Assembly: GCA_031216915.1 (NCBI GenBank) | Contig: CM062296.1 | Span: forward strand, 799,633,022-799,697,021 | Source: Pictodentalium vernedei | Taxonomy: Eukaryota > Mollusca > Scaphopoda > Dentaliida > Dentaliidae | Reading direction: 5' to 3' | Length of the DNA: 64,000 nt | Shown here: piece by piece, positions 45,541-56,190 of the stretch | Numbering within the stretch: the first letter of the stretch is position 1 | How the letters are laid out: each line of letters opens with the position of its first letter | The notes under the pieces: generated by a model | What the model was told of the DNA's origin: nothing | The model's database searches: none | Seen by the model: the letters and a program-made list of their open reading frames with translations, nothing else | Translations under genes and position numbers: made by a program

Positions 45541-46925
45541 AAGAGGCTCCAGGGGGCCTGAGGGCATTCACCTGATATGATAGCCTAAATATCAACCCAG
45601 GAAATTTATTTGAACAAGTTGCATCTGCCCCTCATAAGAAAATCTTATATAAAAAATCTAAAGATTCTGTCCGGTGGATCTGAAAAAAAAGAGTTTTAAA
45701 GAATATTCGTCATATTGAACTCCCACCGGGAGCCCAAATATGAACCCAGGGACTTGGCTTGAACAAACTTGAATCTTACCTCCCTTAGGATGCTGTATAC
45801 CAGTATCAAAAGATTCTGACTACTGGATTGTAAGGAATATTCCTCTTGTTGAACCAAGTATAATTCGGGCTCCCACAGCGAGCCCAAGTATGAACCAAGG
45901 GACTTGGCTTGAACAAACTTGAATCCCACCCCTCTAAGGATGCTGCATCCCAAATATCGAAAGATTCTGAAGGGTGGATCGCAAAAGGAAGATTTTTAAA
46001 GAATAGTCCTCATATTGCACTAATCTTATCACAGAGAGTCCAAATATGGACCTAGGGATTTGATTTCAACAAACCTGTGAATTAATCGTCCAAAGATGTT
46101 GTATGTGAAATATGAAAGCCTTTGGAGGAGTTGTATGCGAGAAGAAGATTCTTTAATGGTTTTCCCATTACTCACAGTGTTAAAAATGATGACTCAGCAT
46201 TTGTTCAAAGTCCTGGAAAACTACCTTTTGATAAAACCGATGGCAATTGTTTTTGGACCATTCCTTTCTGTTGTTCTTAAGGAAGCTTCACACAAAAATA
46301 AAAATTCCCAGTGCCATGTAGTTTTGAAGATATGTGCGTTTTAAATTTTTTTCGAGATTCAGCTCCTGCGGTTCCCATAGGCGACAGAATTTTTTTTTTT
46401 ACAAAAATTAGGTACTTATGACCCATTAAGCCTGTCATATCACATTTACTTCAAATCGGCCTCTCAGTTCGGAAAATAAAAGTTTGGTACAATTCGGACT
46501 CCCACAGGAAGCCCAAATATGAACCCAAGGACTTGGCTTTAACAAACGTATATCTCACCTCCCAAAGGATACTGTATATCAAATATCAAAACATTCTAAC
46601 TGGTCGATGTGAAGAAGAATATTTTTGAAGAATATTCCTCATATTGAACTAAGTTATAATTCTGGCTCCCGTCGGAAGCCCAAATATGAACCCAGGGACA
46701 AAGGAACTTCCTCATTTTGAACTAAGTTATAATTGGGCTCCCACAATGAGCCAGGGTTTCGCAAATATATTTTTTGCAGGACCCATTTATTTTTTGCGGG
46801 ACCTATTTCCAACATGTGTCTTAATCATATGAATTATGCTTATTTATCTTCAAATAAATAGATTGTTAGATTGTTCAACCACCATATCAAAGGCTATTGC
46901 AGTAATCATGCTAATAGAAATTAAT

Positions 46926-47554
46926 TAGAGCTGATACGGTTAACCGATTAATCGACTAACCAATGATCAATGTCTTGATCGATAAAAAACCGTTACTTTT
47001 GAAGTACGGTATTATATGGGTTATATAAGGAAGAAACCTGCTCCAAAATAGGCAAACATTATCACACTGGCTCACATCAATTATATGAGACAGAGTAACA
47101 CGTGCCAGTTACGTGCTGACATACTTGTTCACTTGCATGATCATTATACTGTATCATTAGCTGGAAATGGTCATTCTCAACCCTTCACCAAATGCGGGTA
47201 GCAGACGATACTTGCACAAGAAATTCCTGAATTACTAAACATTTTCAATGTTGGCTCAGACACGTAGCTTAAGGCCCCCACCCCTATTGGAACAAGCTCA
47301 ATAAGCTCGTTCCAATGAGGGGTCATAAGCTGTGTTTTGAGACAAAAATTGACAGTATATTAAAATCTGAATGGACATGTTTGTTTATGGCGCTGGCCGG
47401 TTTTGTCCATTACGTTGAGTAAAGTTTTAATTCTATAAATCGTCAACGGTCCAGCAGTTATTCAGCTACCCATTTGGGCAAGTGATTAATCGGTTACCCA
47501 TGATTAACCCATGCGATTAATCAATCAAAAAACCCTTTAATCGTTTCAGCTCTA
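46926..47554. mobile_element. 629 bp non-autonomous hAT element (middle layer)
   Basis: Perfect 8 bp target duplication AAATTAAT (46918-46925, 47555-47562). Ends TAGAGCTGATACGGTTAACC and TTTAATCGTTTCAGCTCTA. Subterminal CGATTAATCG-type repeats at both sides. Related by its TAGAGCTG ends to the element at 39101-39657. It carries a piggyBac-type MITE. Confidence 0.9.
47181..47426 (-). mobile_element. piggyBac-type MITE, family C (inner layer)
   Basis: Left flank TCAA, right flank TTAA. Starts CCCTTCACCAAATGCGGG with GCAGACGATACTTGCAC, and has the core CTCGTTCCAATGAGGGGTCA and GGCGCTGGCCGGTTTTG on the right. Several changes at the ends, so older than the copy at 11020. Confidence 0.82.
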
Positions 47555-47831
47555 AAATTAATCTAATTTTATTAAATTTTATCTGATGAAAAACTGCTTA
47601 TATTTTTGCCGCAACGGTAAATGGATCTTCTTAACAAGCATTTGCGAGCACGGCACAGGAACGAAATGACCGTTCTCGCAATTTGTGAAACCCTGGTGAG
47701 CCCAAATATGAACACAGGGACTTGGCTTGAACAAACTTAAATATCACCCGCCTAAGGATGCTGCATACCAAATATCAATAGATTCTGATGGTGGGTCTGA
47801 AGAAGAAGATTTTTAAAGACTATTCCTCATA

Positions 47832-48078
47832 CAGTGCGGCCGCCGTGGACTGGTCACTTTCCACCGGTGGGCAATATTTCCATGGACGCAAAGATATTAG
47901 ATTTCAAACCCTGTTTACAGCAATAATCATAGAAAATTTAATTAATGAAGCACAGGGTACAATCCGGTGCTTCATTAATTAAAATTTTATTGATGATGAT
48001 TTTCTATTACCTGGAAAAAGCATGCGTGGGCATCACTGCCCATGCATGGATTATGACCAGTCCACGGCGACTGTACTG
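47832..48078 (-). mobile_element. 247 bp mariner-type MITE, family B, reference copy
   Basis: TA on both sides (47830-47831, 48079-48080). Ends CAGTGCGGCCGCCGTGGACT and AGTCCACGGCGACTGTACTG. Internal stem TTTAATTAATGAAGCAC against GTGCTTCATTAATTAAA. Inserted in the satellite array. Same length as the copy at 51487-51733. Confidence 0.92.
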
Positions 48079-48889
48079 TACTGCACTAGTTTCAATATTT
48101 GGACTCCCATAGCGAATGTATCTGCCCCTCTATAGATACTGTATACCAAATATCAAACGATTCTGACGATTGGTTTTGAGAAAAGAATTTCTAAAATGTT
48201 TGCTAATATGCCGAATCATTATTATTTTGATGCCCTCTGCAGAACTCCGAAAAATAACAGATGGTAATTTTTTTTAACCATTCAATTCTCCTGGACGTAA
48301 GGGTGCTTCATACCATATAACAGTTCTCTGTTCCAAGTGGTTTGGGAAACATGGGCGTTTGAAAAATATTTCTATTTCTAGCTCCTGGGGTTCCCATGGG
48401 GATGCAGGGTTTTTTGCACGAGTCAAGAACTTATGACCCAATAATACCACATACTGAATTTCGTTCAAATCGGACCATCGATCCAAAAAATAGAAATTTT
48501 TGGTGGTGCCAAAAATCTAATACCTCCCATTACAAAGCCAAATAGTACTTCATGAACTATCGTTTGAACAAACTTGATTCTGCACCTCAAAAGGAAGCTC
48601 CGTAACAAATATCAAGTCACTGTACCCACTGGTTCATGTGAAGATTTAAAAAATATTTTGGGAGCATTTTCCCCCACACCTCCCCTTTGGAGCTGGGCAT
48701 GTTGAATTGAACAAAAATGCAGTACCCCTTTGGAGTGCAACAAGGCTTGGTAACAGGACAAAACCCCCTCAGGACAAAACCCCCATCAGACAAAACCCCC
48801 TCATTTTTTGCATCGTAGGACAAAAACCCCTCAGGGAAAATACCCCTCAGGACAAAACCCCCTCAGACATTATATATATATACTAACTT

Positions 48890-49222
48890 GTGTCTTGTGT
48901 TTCAGTAACACCATTTTGCAAGTCATCTGTACTTAACCATTAAAAGTACAGATGGCTGTTGTTGTTGTTATAACAACAAATCTCCAAAGTACTGGGATAC
49001 TAGCTTGTGTCTTCTGTTCCATTATTTCTTTGATGTATAGCTTTGTTGTTTTAGTAATACCGTTTTGCAAGCTATCTGCACTTTCAATTTTTCAATTTTG
49101 CTCAAATTGCTGGGATACTAGCTTGTGTCTTCTGTTCCATTACTTCTTTGAGGTATAGCTTTGTTGTTTTAGTAATACCATTTTGCAAGCTATCTGCACT
49201 TTCAATTTTTTAATTTTGCTGA
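48890..49222. repeat. 120 bp tandem duplication inside M1
   Basis: ACTAGCTTGTGTCTTCTGTT ... AGTAATACCnTTTTGCAAGC ... CTGCACTTTCAATTTT repeats at 48998 and 49118, with an older partial copy starting near 48891. Confidence 0.8.
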
Positions 49223-49360
49223 CTTCAATAACCATTTATGTTGTTTTATTACACTGGCATGACAAAGTTTTAGAACAACATTCTCTGTCATAATGTTATA
49301 AATATGCCAGTTTTGTGATGCTTTCTCAGTATTCAAAATATTGTCAGTTAGTGCTATATT

Positions 49361-50200
49361 ATGGAGATTATCAAAAACCACAAAGGTGGTCTGAAACTTG
49401 TGCTTGATGGCTACATGTATACTAAGAAATATACACGTCAAAATAAAATCCGATGGGAGTGCTCAAACAGATCAGCATTTTTGTGTAAGGCAGCTGTTAC
49501 TACAAATGTTGAAATGAACTCTGTTTTTAGTTCCACCGAACATTCGCATGATCCTAAAAACGGCGGCGTTGAGGCAACAAAACTACGTGCAGAGATGAAA
49601 GAGCATGCTCCAGGTTCAAGAGGTACAAACAGCCAGCTCCTGACAGACACTATTGCAACAGCTCCCGTTTCCGTACGAGCTGCCATTGGGGATATCATGA
49701 AGGCATGTCACATCTGCGAGATGTCACCCCTGATGGACTAGAACCTCTCTTGGCCTATTTTAACAATACATATGTGACTGGGTCTTATAGAACTATCAAA
49801 CCACCATCTCGACCTGATGGAACACTTGCCCCAATTAAAGTCAGGCGCTTACCGCTTACCGCCTACGTTTCCACCTCCAGTTTGGAATGTGCATGACATA
49901 ACAGTTTGTGGTAATGCCCGCACAAATAACATTTGTGAAGGTTGGAATAATGGGTTTATGAAACGTGTAGGCCATGCACATCCAACAGTCTGGAGAGTAA
50001 TAGACAGTCTCAAGAAAGACCAGGTATTGGTCTCTACAACTCTCCTTAGACATGAACGAGGTGAACCTCCATCAAAACGTCAAAGAAAACACACAGTTAA
50101 ACTTCAGAAGAAACTTGTAAAACTGTGTGAGGATAGGCGTGAGGGTAAACTCAATGTGTCAGACTTCTTGAAATATGTTGGTTATTGTATTCGGTTTTAG
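49361..50200 (+). pseudogene. FLYWCH/MULE transposase, catalytic domain deleted
   Basis: The N-terminal frame from ATG 49361 encodes a FLYWCH zinc finger: GYMY at 17-20, W32, C34, C42, H61 and H63. After about 110 residues the frame breaks near 49705-49741. The next piece (from DVTPDGLEPLLAYFNNTYVT, frame 49705) and the last piece (from PPTFPPPVWNVHD to stop at 50200) form the MULE C-terminal region with RTNNICEGWN and a basic tail. The whole DDE catalytic region normally between these parts is missing. FLYWCH-MULE transposases bind element ends through the finger and cut through the DDE core; this copy cannot cut. One frameshift separates the C-terminal pieces near 49860. Confidence 0.75.
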
Positions 50201-50311
50201 AAACTTCACTCATATGTATGAAACAGTTTTAAAAATATAGTGCTTCACCTATACGTCCGTCCGTCAACACGGTAAAAACATTACATGGTATCCATATCAC
50301 AGGTTAGATTT

Positions 50312-50486
50312 GTGTAATAAATAGAGGATCTACAACGGGTTCCCATTTTATAGCTCTATTTACAAAACGAGTTCAGTAAATTAGGTATTGGCCGAGCTTT
50401 AGCGAGGCCAAGACCTAATTTACTGGACGAGTTTTGTAAATAGAGCTACAAAATAGGGATCCGTTGTAGATTCTATTTATTACATG
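50312..50486. repeat. About 174 bp near-perfect palindrome
   Basis: TAATAAATAGAGGATCTACA pairs with TGTAGATTCTATTTATTA at the outside and TCAGTAAATTAGGTATTGGC with GCCAAGACCTAATTTACTGG inside, around CGAGCTTTAGCGAGG. It lies in the right part of M1. The centre resembles that of the 24182 element. Confidence 0.75.
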
Positions 50487-50945
50487 ATCCAGGGTAACTC
50501 AAAAACGCGACTTGAACCACATTGAATTTTTGTGAGTGTCAATTAGATTTATTATCATTGGATAATTACTTTATAGATGTTGTAATTTGTAAGGCAAGAT
50601 GATCCTAATTAATATAATATTTGTATGTTCTATAGTTCTGTGTGAAAAAGATCGCTAGCTGTTACATGTTGTCAGTATTATATATATATATGTCATTAAA
50701 TATTAATTACAATTACCTGCAAACAAATTAATAAAACTCTATATTTGTTACAATATTCTTTTTATTTATTCACTTCAACATTTATCACCTCATTTTTTTC
50801 ATCATCATTTTTTTCTCAAGTGAGGGGGTTTTGTCCATTTTGTCAGTAAAAGTGAGGGGGTTTTGTCCGAGGGTGTTTTGTCCTGAGGGGGTTTTGTTCG
50901 AGGGTGTTTTGTCCGAGGGGGTTTTGTCCTATATTCGCAAGGCTT

Positions 50946-51486
50946 ATGCTATCTCATTGCAAAGCCTCCTTGCACCCAAGGGGTGGAATACACCACCACC
51001 CATGGTATTCTGCAGATTATGAGGACTAAAACACCAAGAACATAATGGCAAAGAAATAATTACAAAAATAAAAAATAAAATAAAAAACACCCGCCTGCAT
51101 GCAATTTTACAGAAAAAGCCTGAGAAACAGATCTACTTTGTGGGGCCTTATACATGAAGATTATTACAATGAATACATTGTCCGACACAAAGGAATACCA
51201 CACAGTCCAGTGAAGACTGATTTCAAGAAGTCCTCCGGAGTGGAAGGACAATTTTAACAACAAACATACAGGCCAAAATAGGCTTCATACACAATGTAAA
51301 ATTTCCCTAAATTAATAACCATTCATGTATGTTTATTAGGAATTAGGAGTATTGGAATTATACGTAAATTGTGTGTTTGTTCATAAACTTATATTACTTT
51401 GTTATCAGGTGTTAAAAAATAGTAATATTTGTAAACACACCCACCCATTTAGATTAGTCCCTGCTCATAGCAGCGACGCAGACATA
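50946..51486. other. Intergenic, nothing recognised
   Basis: No supported gene. Confidence 0.4.
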
Positions 51487-51733
51487 CAGTACAGTTGGCG
51501 TGGACTGGTCATAATCCATGCATGGGCAGTGATTTCCACACATGCTTTTACCAGGTAATAGAAAATCATCATCAATAAAATTTTAATTAATGAACCACTG
51601 GATTGTACCCTGTACTTCATTAATTAATTTTTTGATGATTATTGCTGTAAACAGGGTATGAAATCTAATATCATTGCGTCCGCGGAAATTTTGCCCTCCC
51701 GTGGAGAGTGACCAGTCCCTGGCGGCCATACTG
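51487..51733 (+). mobile_element. 247 bp mariner-type MITE, family B
   Basis: Left flank TA, right flank TG. Starts CAGTACAGTTGGCGTGGACT, ends AGTCCCTGGCGGCCATACTG. Internal stem and the GGGCAGTGATTTCCACACAT block as in other copies. Opposite orientation to 47832-48078. Confidence 0.88.
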
Positions 51734-52468
51734 TGGGCATGGGGGCTGGAGGTACCCTCCCCAATTTCATTTGTGCCCCCTCCTCTTCCCAGTTAACCCA
51801 TATAATGAACATCCGACAAGCCATTTTAATATCTAGATATTTTTGCTTGTTTGCAAATTATATATTACAGATATAATGGACACAGAATCAAGGAAATTGT
51901 ATTTTTCTGTCTTGAATTTCAAATTTGTTTTGGGAGGAGGCACCCGACCCCTCCACTGATGAGAGGGGCACACTCCCTCTTTTCCTCACCCCATCTCACT
52001 GCTCTATGGCTCAGGTGATGCTGTGTATCATATTCTTTATGCCCCGGCCCCACCCCACTAGATATTACTCATGCCCCTAACTTTGATACCTGGCTAACCA
52101 CCTGTATCATGGAAGACTAACATCAAATTGTGTACTTATGTCCAGTAGCTAAACCTTGGGATAGTATAATGTGCTTTGTCAGAAAGTTGATCAGGTATTG
52201 ATGACAAACGTCAATTTTCATTACCAGTACCTGGTATCAGTAATAAAATAAGATTTGCAAATATCACCCTGCATGTTTCCAGCTATTAACTAACATAAAA
52301 TTGTACTCTTCGTGAAAATTGTTTTTTTTCCTACCTGTTAAAAATGACTGTTTCTTGTTTTGCTATTTTAGAAAAAGAAATCACTCCTTTTCTGGCGGGC
52401 ATACCAAACACCAGGGGATACCAAGGTGAATGAAAACAGGAGTGAAACGGGTATGGGGTGGTGTGTTC
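51734..52468. other. Intergenic, C-rich patch, no gene
   Basis: A pyrimidine-rich segment at about 51940-52075. No gene or repeat is supported. Confidence 0.4.
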
Positions 52469-52715
52469 TATTTATTATTTATTTATTGGTGTTTAAGATC
52501 ACATATTTCTGCACAACACCTAATCATGACCATGGATGTGTTACGGGTGGAGGAAGCCAGTGTACCTGGAGAGAACCACTGAACAACGGCAAGCAACTGT
52601 CAGCTCCCCAACACACTACACAAGGCAGGGTTAGCCTTGTTCGAAGACAGGTGCACCAACAACATGCAGTATACCTTAGTACACAGCACCACAGTGCCCC
52701 CACATGGGCAATAGG
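52469..52715 (-). mobile_element. tRNA-derived SINE, copy S4, head missing
   Basis: Starts with the tail TTATTTATTTATTGGTGTTT (plus strand), then GGTGGAGGAAGCC, GAGAACCACTGA and AGCAACTGTCAGCTCCCC, and breaks off after CCCCCACATGGGCAATAG, before the conserved CTTGGGC block and the tRNA head. Diverged. Confidence 0.8.
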
Positions 52716-54094
52716 GGGGGGGGCAAAGTGTCTTAAGCCACTGCATACCTGGTGATGTATTCTGATTATATAAATAGATTTAAGCAGTATGTTCATGATT
52801 TTAATGTCATATTTGAGAATTATGAATGCTAAAGTAATAGAGTGCGCTGAAAAATCTTCCCTTTGGTATATAGTTGGTAGCTTGGTAATGGTATTTTAAG
52901 TGACTCCACCTCACCAAGCAACAGTGTGAATTGTTAATCACATAGTGACTTCTTAATTAGTTCTTTTTGTGGCTGACGCAATTGTCTTCTTTGATATGAC
53001 AGAAAATTGTTATGGACCAATATCATGACATGGGAAACAGTATTTTTCAGAAGTGGTAATTTTACAGTCGCTAGCGATAATAAAAAAATTGCCGTAAGAC
53101 TAGAGACATGGTCAGCACTCATGGCTGACCAATGGGGCCGACGATCAAAAGGATACTGACTTAATTGTTCTACAATTCCGTAAAACTGCGGCTACTGTAA
53201 AAAAACTGGCCACGAAAAGAAGATAAAATCCTTGAAAACAAAAAAGTGTCAACAAATCACCATAAATTAGTGTCGTTATCACAGGCGAAAGGGCTAAAAA
53301 GTATACTGTATATATTCAGTACATGTAGGTGCAGAGTGTATTATCACTAAATTACCCACATAGTGGAGATTTCACCCAAACAGTAATTACAAATTTGTTG
53401 CAAAGCATAACAAGCACAAGTTAAGCTCTGGACAGCCAATGGACCTCATTGTTAAACCTGGAGGTCTATTGACTCCACTGGCTGAAACATTGCTTGTGTT
53501 TTTTGTCTATGTGTACATAATTTGAAAGTGATACTTTCGGTGATAACTCCACTCCACATGTGATTTTGTTGCAATCCTCTCCCAATGTACTGTACATATG
53601 CCAAACACAAGCTGTAGCTTTGGGAGTACAGCCGAGCGATACTTATCACAGTACGCCACAAAATCCTAATAACATAAAGCCAACAATGGCAAAACAATAA
53701 ACAAAAACATAAATAAATAATTGAAAATTAAAAAAAAAACAACTTTAGTGCTATCAGAACTAAAAATTTTGGCCGACCCAAGGCGCAAATAAAATCTGAT
53801 GGGAGGTTTATTTTTATCAAATATTACAGTGATCTGTTTTATGATACCCAGTAACCACTTAAGCACTTCATCTATGCACAGACGTAGCCCATTAAGAAAC
53901 AAGCTACCTACTATATACCAAGGGGTAGTTGTCGGTAACAATTCGGTCCACATGTATATATCTTGCATTTACTCGAATGAATCAAGTAATATCAAGTATA
54001 TTGCTTCAAAGGAATCAAATTATATTTAAACAACCCTGACTTACTTTTTTTCTTTTCATCTCTCGGTATACCTCGCCTCGGTGTTTAGTGCGAT
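52716..54094. other. Intergenic with a MITE family A relic
   Basis: At about 53429-53502, GCCAATGGACCTCATTGTTA and CTGAAACATTGCTTGTG match the centre of MITE family A, strongly diverged. The rest is AT-rich without a supported gene. Confidence 0.45.
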
Positions 54095-54927
54095 CCTTTT
54101 CTGAGGGTGTTTTGGTTTGGGTCAAATTGCCACAGGATTATTTGGGTTAAATTAGCAGCCGGTTTGGGTCAAATTGCTGAAGGACAGTTTGGATGCAATT
54201 CTCACTGATGACAGTATATTATAGAACACATAGAACGTGGATTTATTTATGTATTGATTGATTGGGGGTTTAAGAACTTTTGACAGTTTGGGTCACCTCG
54301 TGTCGGACAGTTTATGGGTGGAGGAAGTTGGAGTCCCCGGAGAGAACCACCGAGCAAATGCCAGGCTCCCAACATACTAAGTCCACATGAGCAGGGTTAG
54401 CTATGGTTGAAGACAAGTGCACCATCAACGTACTGTACACATTGGAACACAATGCCACTGTGCCCGCACATGGGCAAGGGGGTGCAGTATTTTGCCCAAG
54501 GACACAGTGCGATTGCCACAGGTGGGATTCAAACAGAGGACAGCAGAGCTTGCATCTCCACCTACTGAGCTGCCGTGCCGTACCCCCTTCGAACGTAATT
54601 ACTGCCGAGATAATTATACAATATATACTATTTTTAGGAGTGAAAAAACACATATTGTATCGTATCTAAAATATCTCACAGATGTATAACTGTATTGCTT
54701 TTCTTTGGGATGAATCTACCCAGGCCAAGTTTTCCCCAGACCGAATCTTCATGCTCCCGAAAAACGTTGACACGTTATTTTCGATGGCATTAAAAATCTA
54801 AAAAAGTTATAAGTTTTCCGTTTGTTTGGTTTACAAAACTACAAACCGTTTTTCATAAATAAAGATGGACATCACAGAATACTTTGTTTTGATTTCTGAC
54901 TGGACCGAAAAAGTAACCTAACAATAT
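54095..54927 (+). mobile_element. Phrase-array element M4, copy a
   Basis: The left terminus (54095-54207) repeats GTTTGGGTCAAATTGC variants and ends TTTGGATGCAATTCTCAC. A second phrase module GGCCAAGTTTTCCCCAGACC / GAATCTTC lies at 54710-54765. The stretch up to TTTGTTTTGATTTCTGACTG is collinear with 61437-62968. A SINE (54239-54588) is inserted. No coding sequence. The right boundary is uncertain because element M2 follows directly. Confidence 0.6.
54239..54588 (-). mobile_element. tRNA-derived SINE, copy S3, nearly full length
   Basis: On the minus strand the head GGGGGTACGGCACGGCAGCT carries the A-box region CAGCTCAGTAGG and the B-box-like GTTTGAATCCCACC; the conserved CCTTGGGCAAAATACTG block follows, then the body and an AT-rich tail. 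The flanks GAACGTGGATTTA and GAACGTAATTA fit an imperfect target duplication. The paralogous site at about 62535-62560 has no SINE. Confidence 0.82.
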
Positions 54928-56190
54928 CGGGTCGTTTTGTCCCAACTACCCTTCACCCCGGCTGACGAGTTGTTTCGTCGCGGGTCGCCTCGCCCCTATA
55001 TTGGGGCAAAATGACTCCGGTATGAGGGGGCGAAACAGCAATGATTTATTATTAAATTGTTTTAATGGCTTAAAGTACTATTCCACCATAAAGTAACATA
55101 ATAATGCATAAAACTAATACGGACACAACACACCATCTTGAAAACAATTTTTAACAACGGCAGAAAATTAAAATCCACTACTTGTTGCATTGGATGAATG
55201 TATTGGTATTATTACAGAAATGTGAAATAAATTTCTTATTGGCAGCATTGACATGAATGACTCAAACTTTGTGGAAACATATATTGAGAGGTGGCCAGAG
55301 AAACGAGTAAAAGACCCACAGAACAGAAACGGCACAGGCAGATTGATAATTATAATGCATTGTTACAGATGTTATATAACTGTACAAATTATACTCAAAT
55401 GTTAAAAGTTGTACTTCTGAAGACTAAACTGTAAAAATATAGACGAATACATAAGTAAAACAGGAATAAAACATAATATCACTGCAAGTTCTGTTTTTAT
55501 TTAATCCATATTCCATACCTCATTGACATACCACCAAAACCTTCGGTCAATGCAGATACGGTAAAATTTTTAAATTTTGTAAAAATTATTACAATTTTAA
55601 TTGAAATTGTTTACTTCGGTAAATTCTTTGGGGAAAAATACTGAAGTACTAAAGAAACAATTACATTGCATTACCAAAATACAATTTAAGTGGGGGCGCG
55701 GTGGCTCAGTTGGTAGAGGTGCAGTGCAGGCTGCAAGCCGAGAGGTCCTCGGTTCGAATCCCACCTGCGGCAACCGCGTTGTGTCCTTGGGCAAGACACT
55801 TCACCCCGATTGCCTACATGGGGGCACGATGACGCTGTGTACTGAGGAGTACTGCACGTCGACGGTGCGCATGTCTTCAACCAATCTAACCCTGCCTGTG
55901 CTACGGTGCAGAGTTACGATGTTGGAGAGCTGACAGCTGCTCGTCGTTGCTCGGTGGTTCTCTCCGGGTACTCCGGCTTCCTCCACCCGTAAAACTGTCA
56001 CGGTCACGATTAGCCAGTGTGCATAAGTATGTGACCTTAAAACACCAATAAATAAATAAATAAATAAATACAATTTAAGTTTAGGGGCGAAACAACCCAC
56101 ATCCGTCTGTGAGGCGAAAGGACCCGGGCGAATGTGGTTTGGGGCGAAACGACCCGAGGGGCGAATGGAAATTGGTGCGAAACGACCCGG
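54928..56190. mobile_element. Phrase-array element M2
   Basis: The left terminus (54928-55040) has GGGTCGTTTTGTCCC, GTTTCGTCGCGGGTCG and CTCGCCCC; the right terminus (56078-56190) has the inverse phrase GGGGCGAAACGACCCG several times. The interior is AT-rich and non-coding, about 630 bp before a SINE insertion. No target duplication was found. Same design as M1 and M3, with a different phrase. Confidence 0.65.
55692..56065 (+). mobile_element. Full-length tRNA-derived SINE, copy S1 (reference)
   Basis: Perfect 15 bp target duplication AAATACAATTTAAGT (55677-55691, 56066-56080). The head GGGGGCGCGGTGGCTCAGTT carries the A box (TGGCTCAGTTGG); the B box is GGTTCGAATCC. The anticodon-like loop CTGCAAG would give GCA, so tRNA-Cys is the likely source. 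A central conserved block GTGTCCTTGGGCAAGACACT follows, a type shared by many metazoan SINE families, then a body and an (AATA)n tail. Transcribed by RNA polymerase III in such families and mobilised by a LINE; the partner is not known here. Inserted in M2. Confidence 0.95.

Larger units (their letters stand above)
46752..47695. mobile_element. 944 bp hAT-like element (outer layer of a nest)
   Basis: Inverted ends CAGGGTTTCGCAAATA and GCAATTTGTGAAACCCTG. It splits a satellite unit exactly: GGCTCCCACAATGAGCC precedes and GTGAGCCCAAATATGAAC follows. The 8 bp beside AGGG ends are AATGAGCC and GGTGAGCC, six of eight matching, as for an old hAT target duplication. Net own length is about 307 bp after removing the inner hAT insertion. 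Confidence 0.7.
45545..48735. repeat. Satellite-like array, about 150-190 bp unit
   Basis: Diverged units with wording GGCTCCCACAGGGAGCCCAA, then ATATGAACCCAGGGACTTGG, CTTGAACAAACTTGAATCTC, then CAAATATCAAAAGATTCTGA and GAATATTCCTCATATTGAAC. Clear units begin near 45715, 45868, 46030, 46495, 46668, 46738 (interrupted) and 47698. Beyond 48100 the units are more diverged. Interrupted by a nested transposon block (46752-47695) and a MITE (47832-48078). The GGGCTCCC/GGGAGCCC part is a small palindrome in each unit. No coding. Confidence 0.7.
48749..50937 (+). mobile_element. Mutator-like element with phrase-array termini (M1)
   Basis: About 2.2 kb. The left terminus (48755-48868) is an array of AGGACAAAACCCCCTC variants; the right terminus (50820-50930) is the same array inverted (GAGGGGGTTTTGTCC). 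Flanked by direct repeats CAAGGCTT (48741-48748, 50938-50945), a candidate 8 bp target duplication. The interior holds a tandem duplication (48890-49222), a FLYWCH/MULE transposase remnant (49361-50200) and a 174 bp fold-back. Placement in the Mutator superfamily rests on the transposase and the long subterminal repeats. Confidence 0.75.

Noticed and set aside
45545..48735. CRISPR-like array
   Set aside because: The units are long, diverged and without constant repeats and unique spacers, and the genome is eukaryotic.
54403..54689. Two 88-90 codon plus-strand frames
   Set aside because: They are antisense translations of SINE copy S3.
55685..55770. tRNA-Cys gene
   Set aside because: The A and B boxes are present, but the sequence is the head of a SINE with target duplications and a tail; the acceptor stem does not pair properly.
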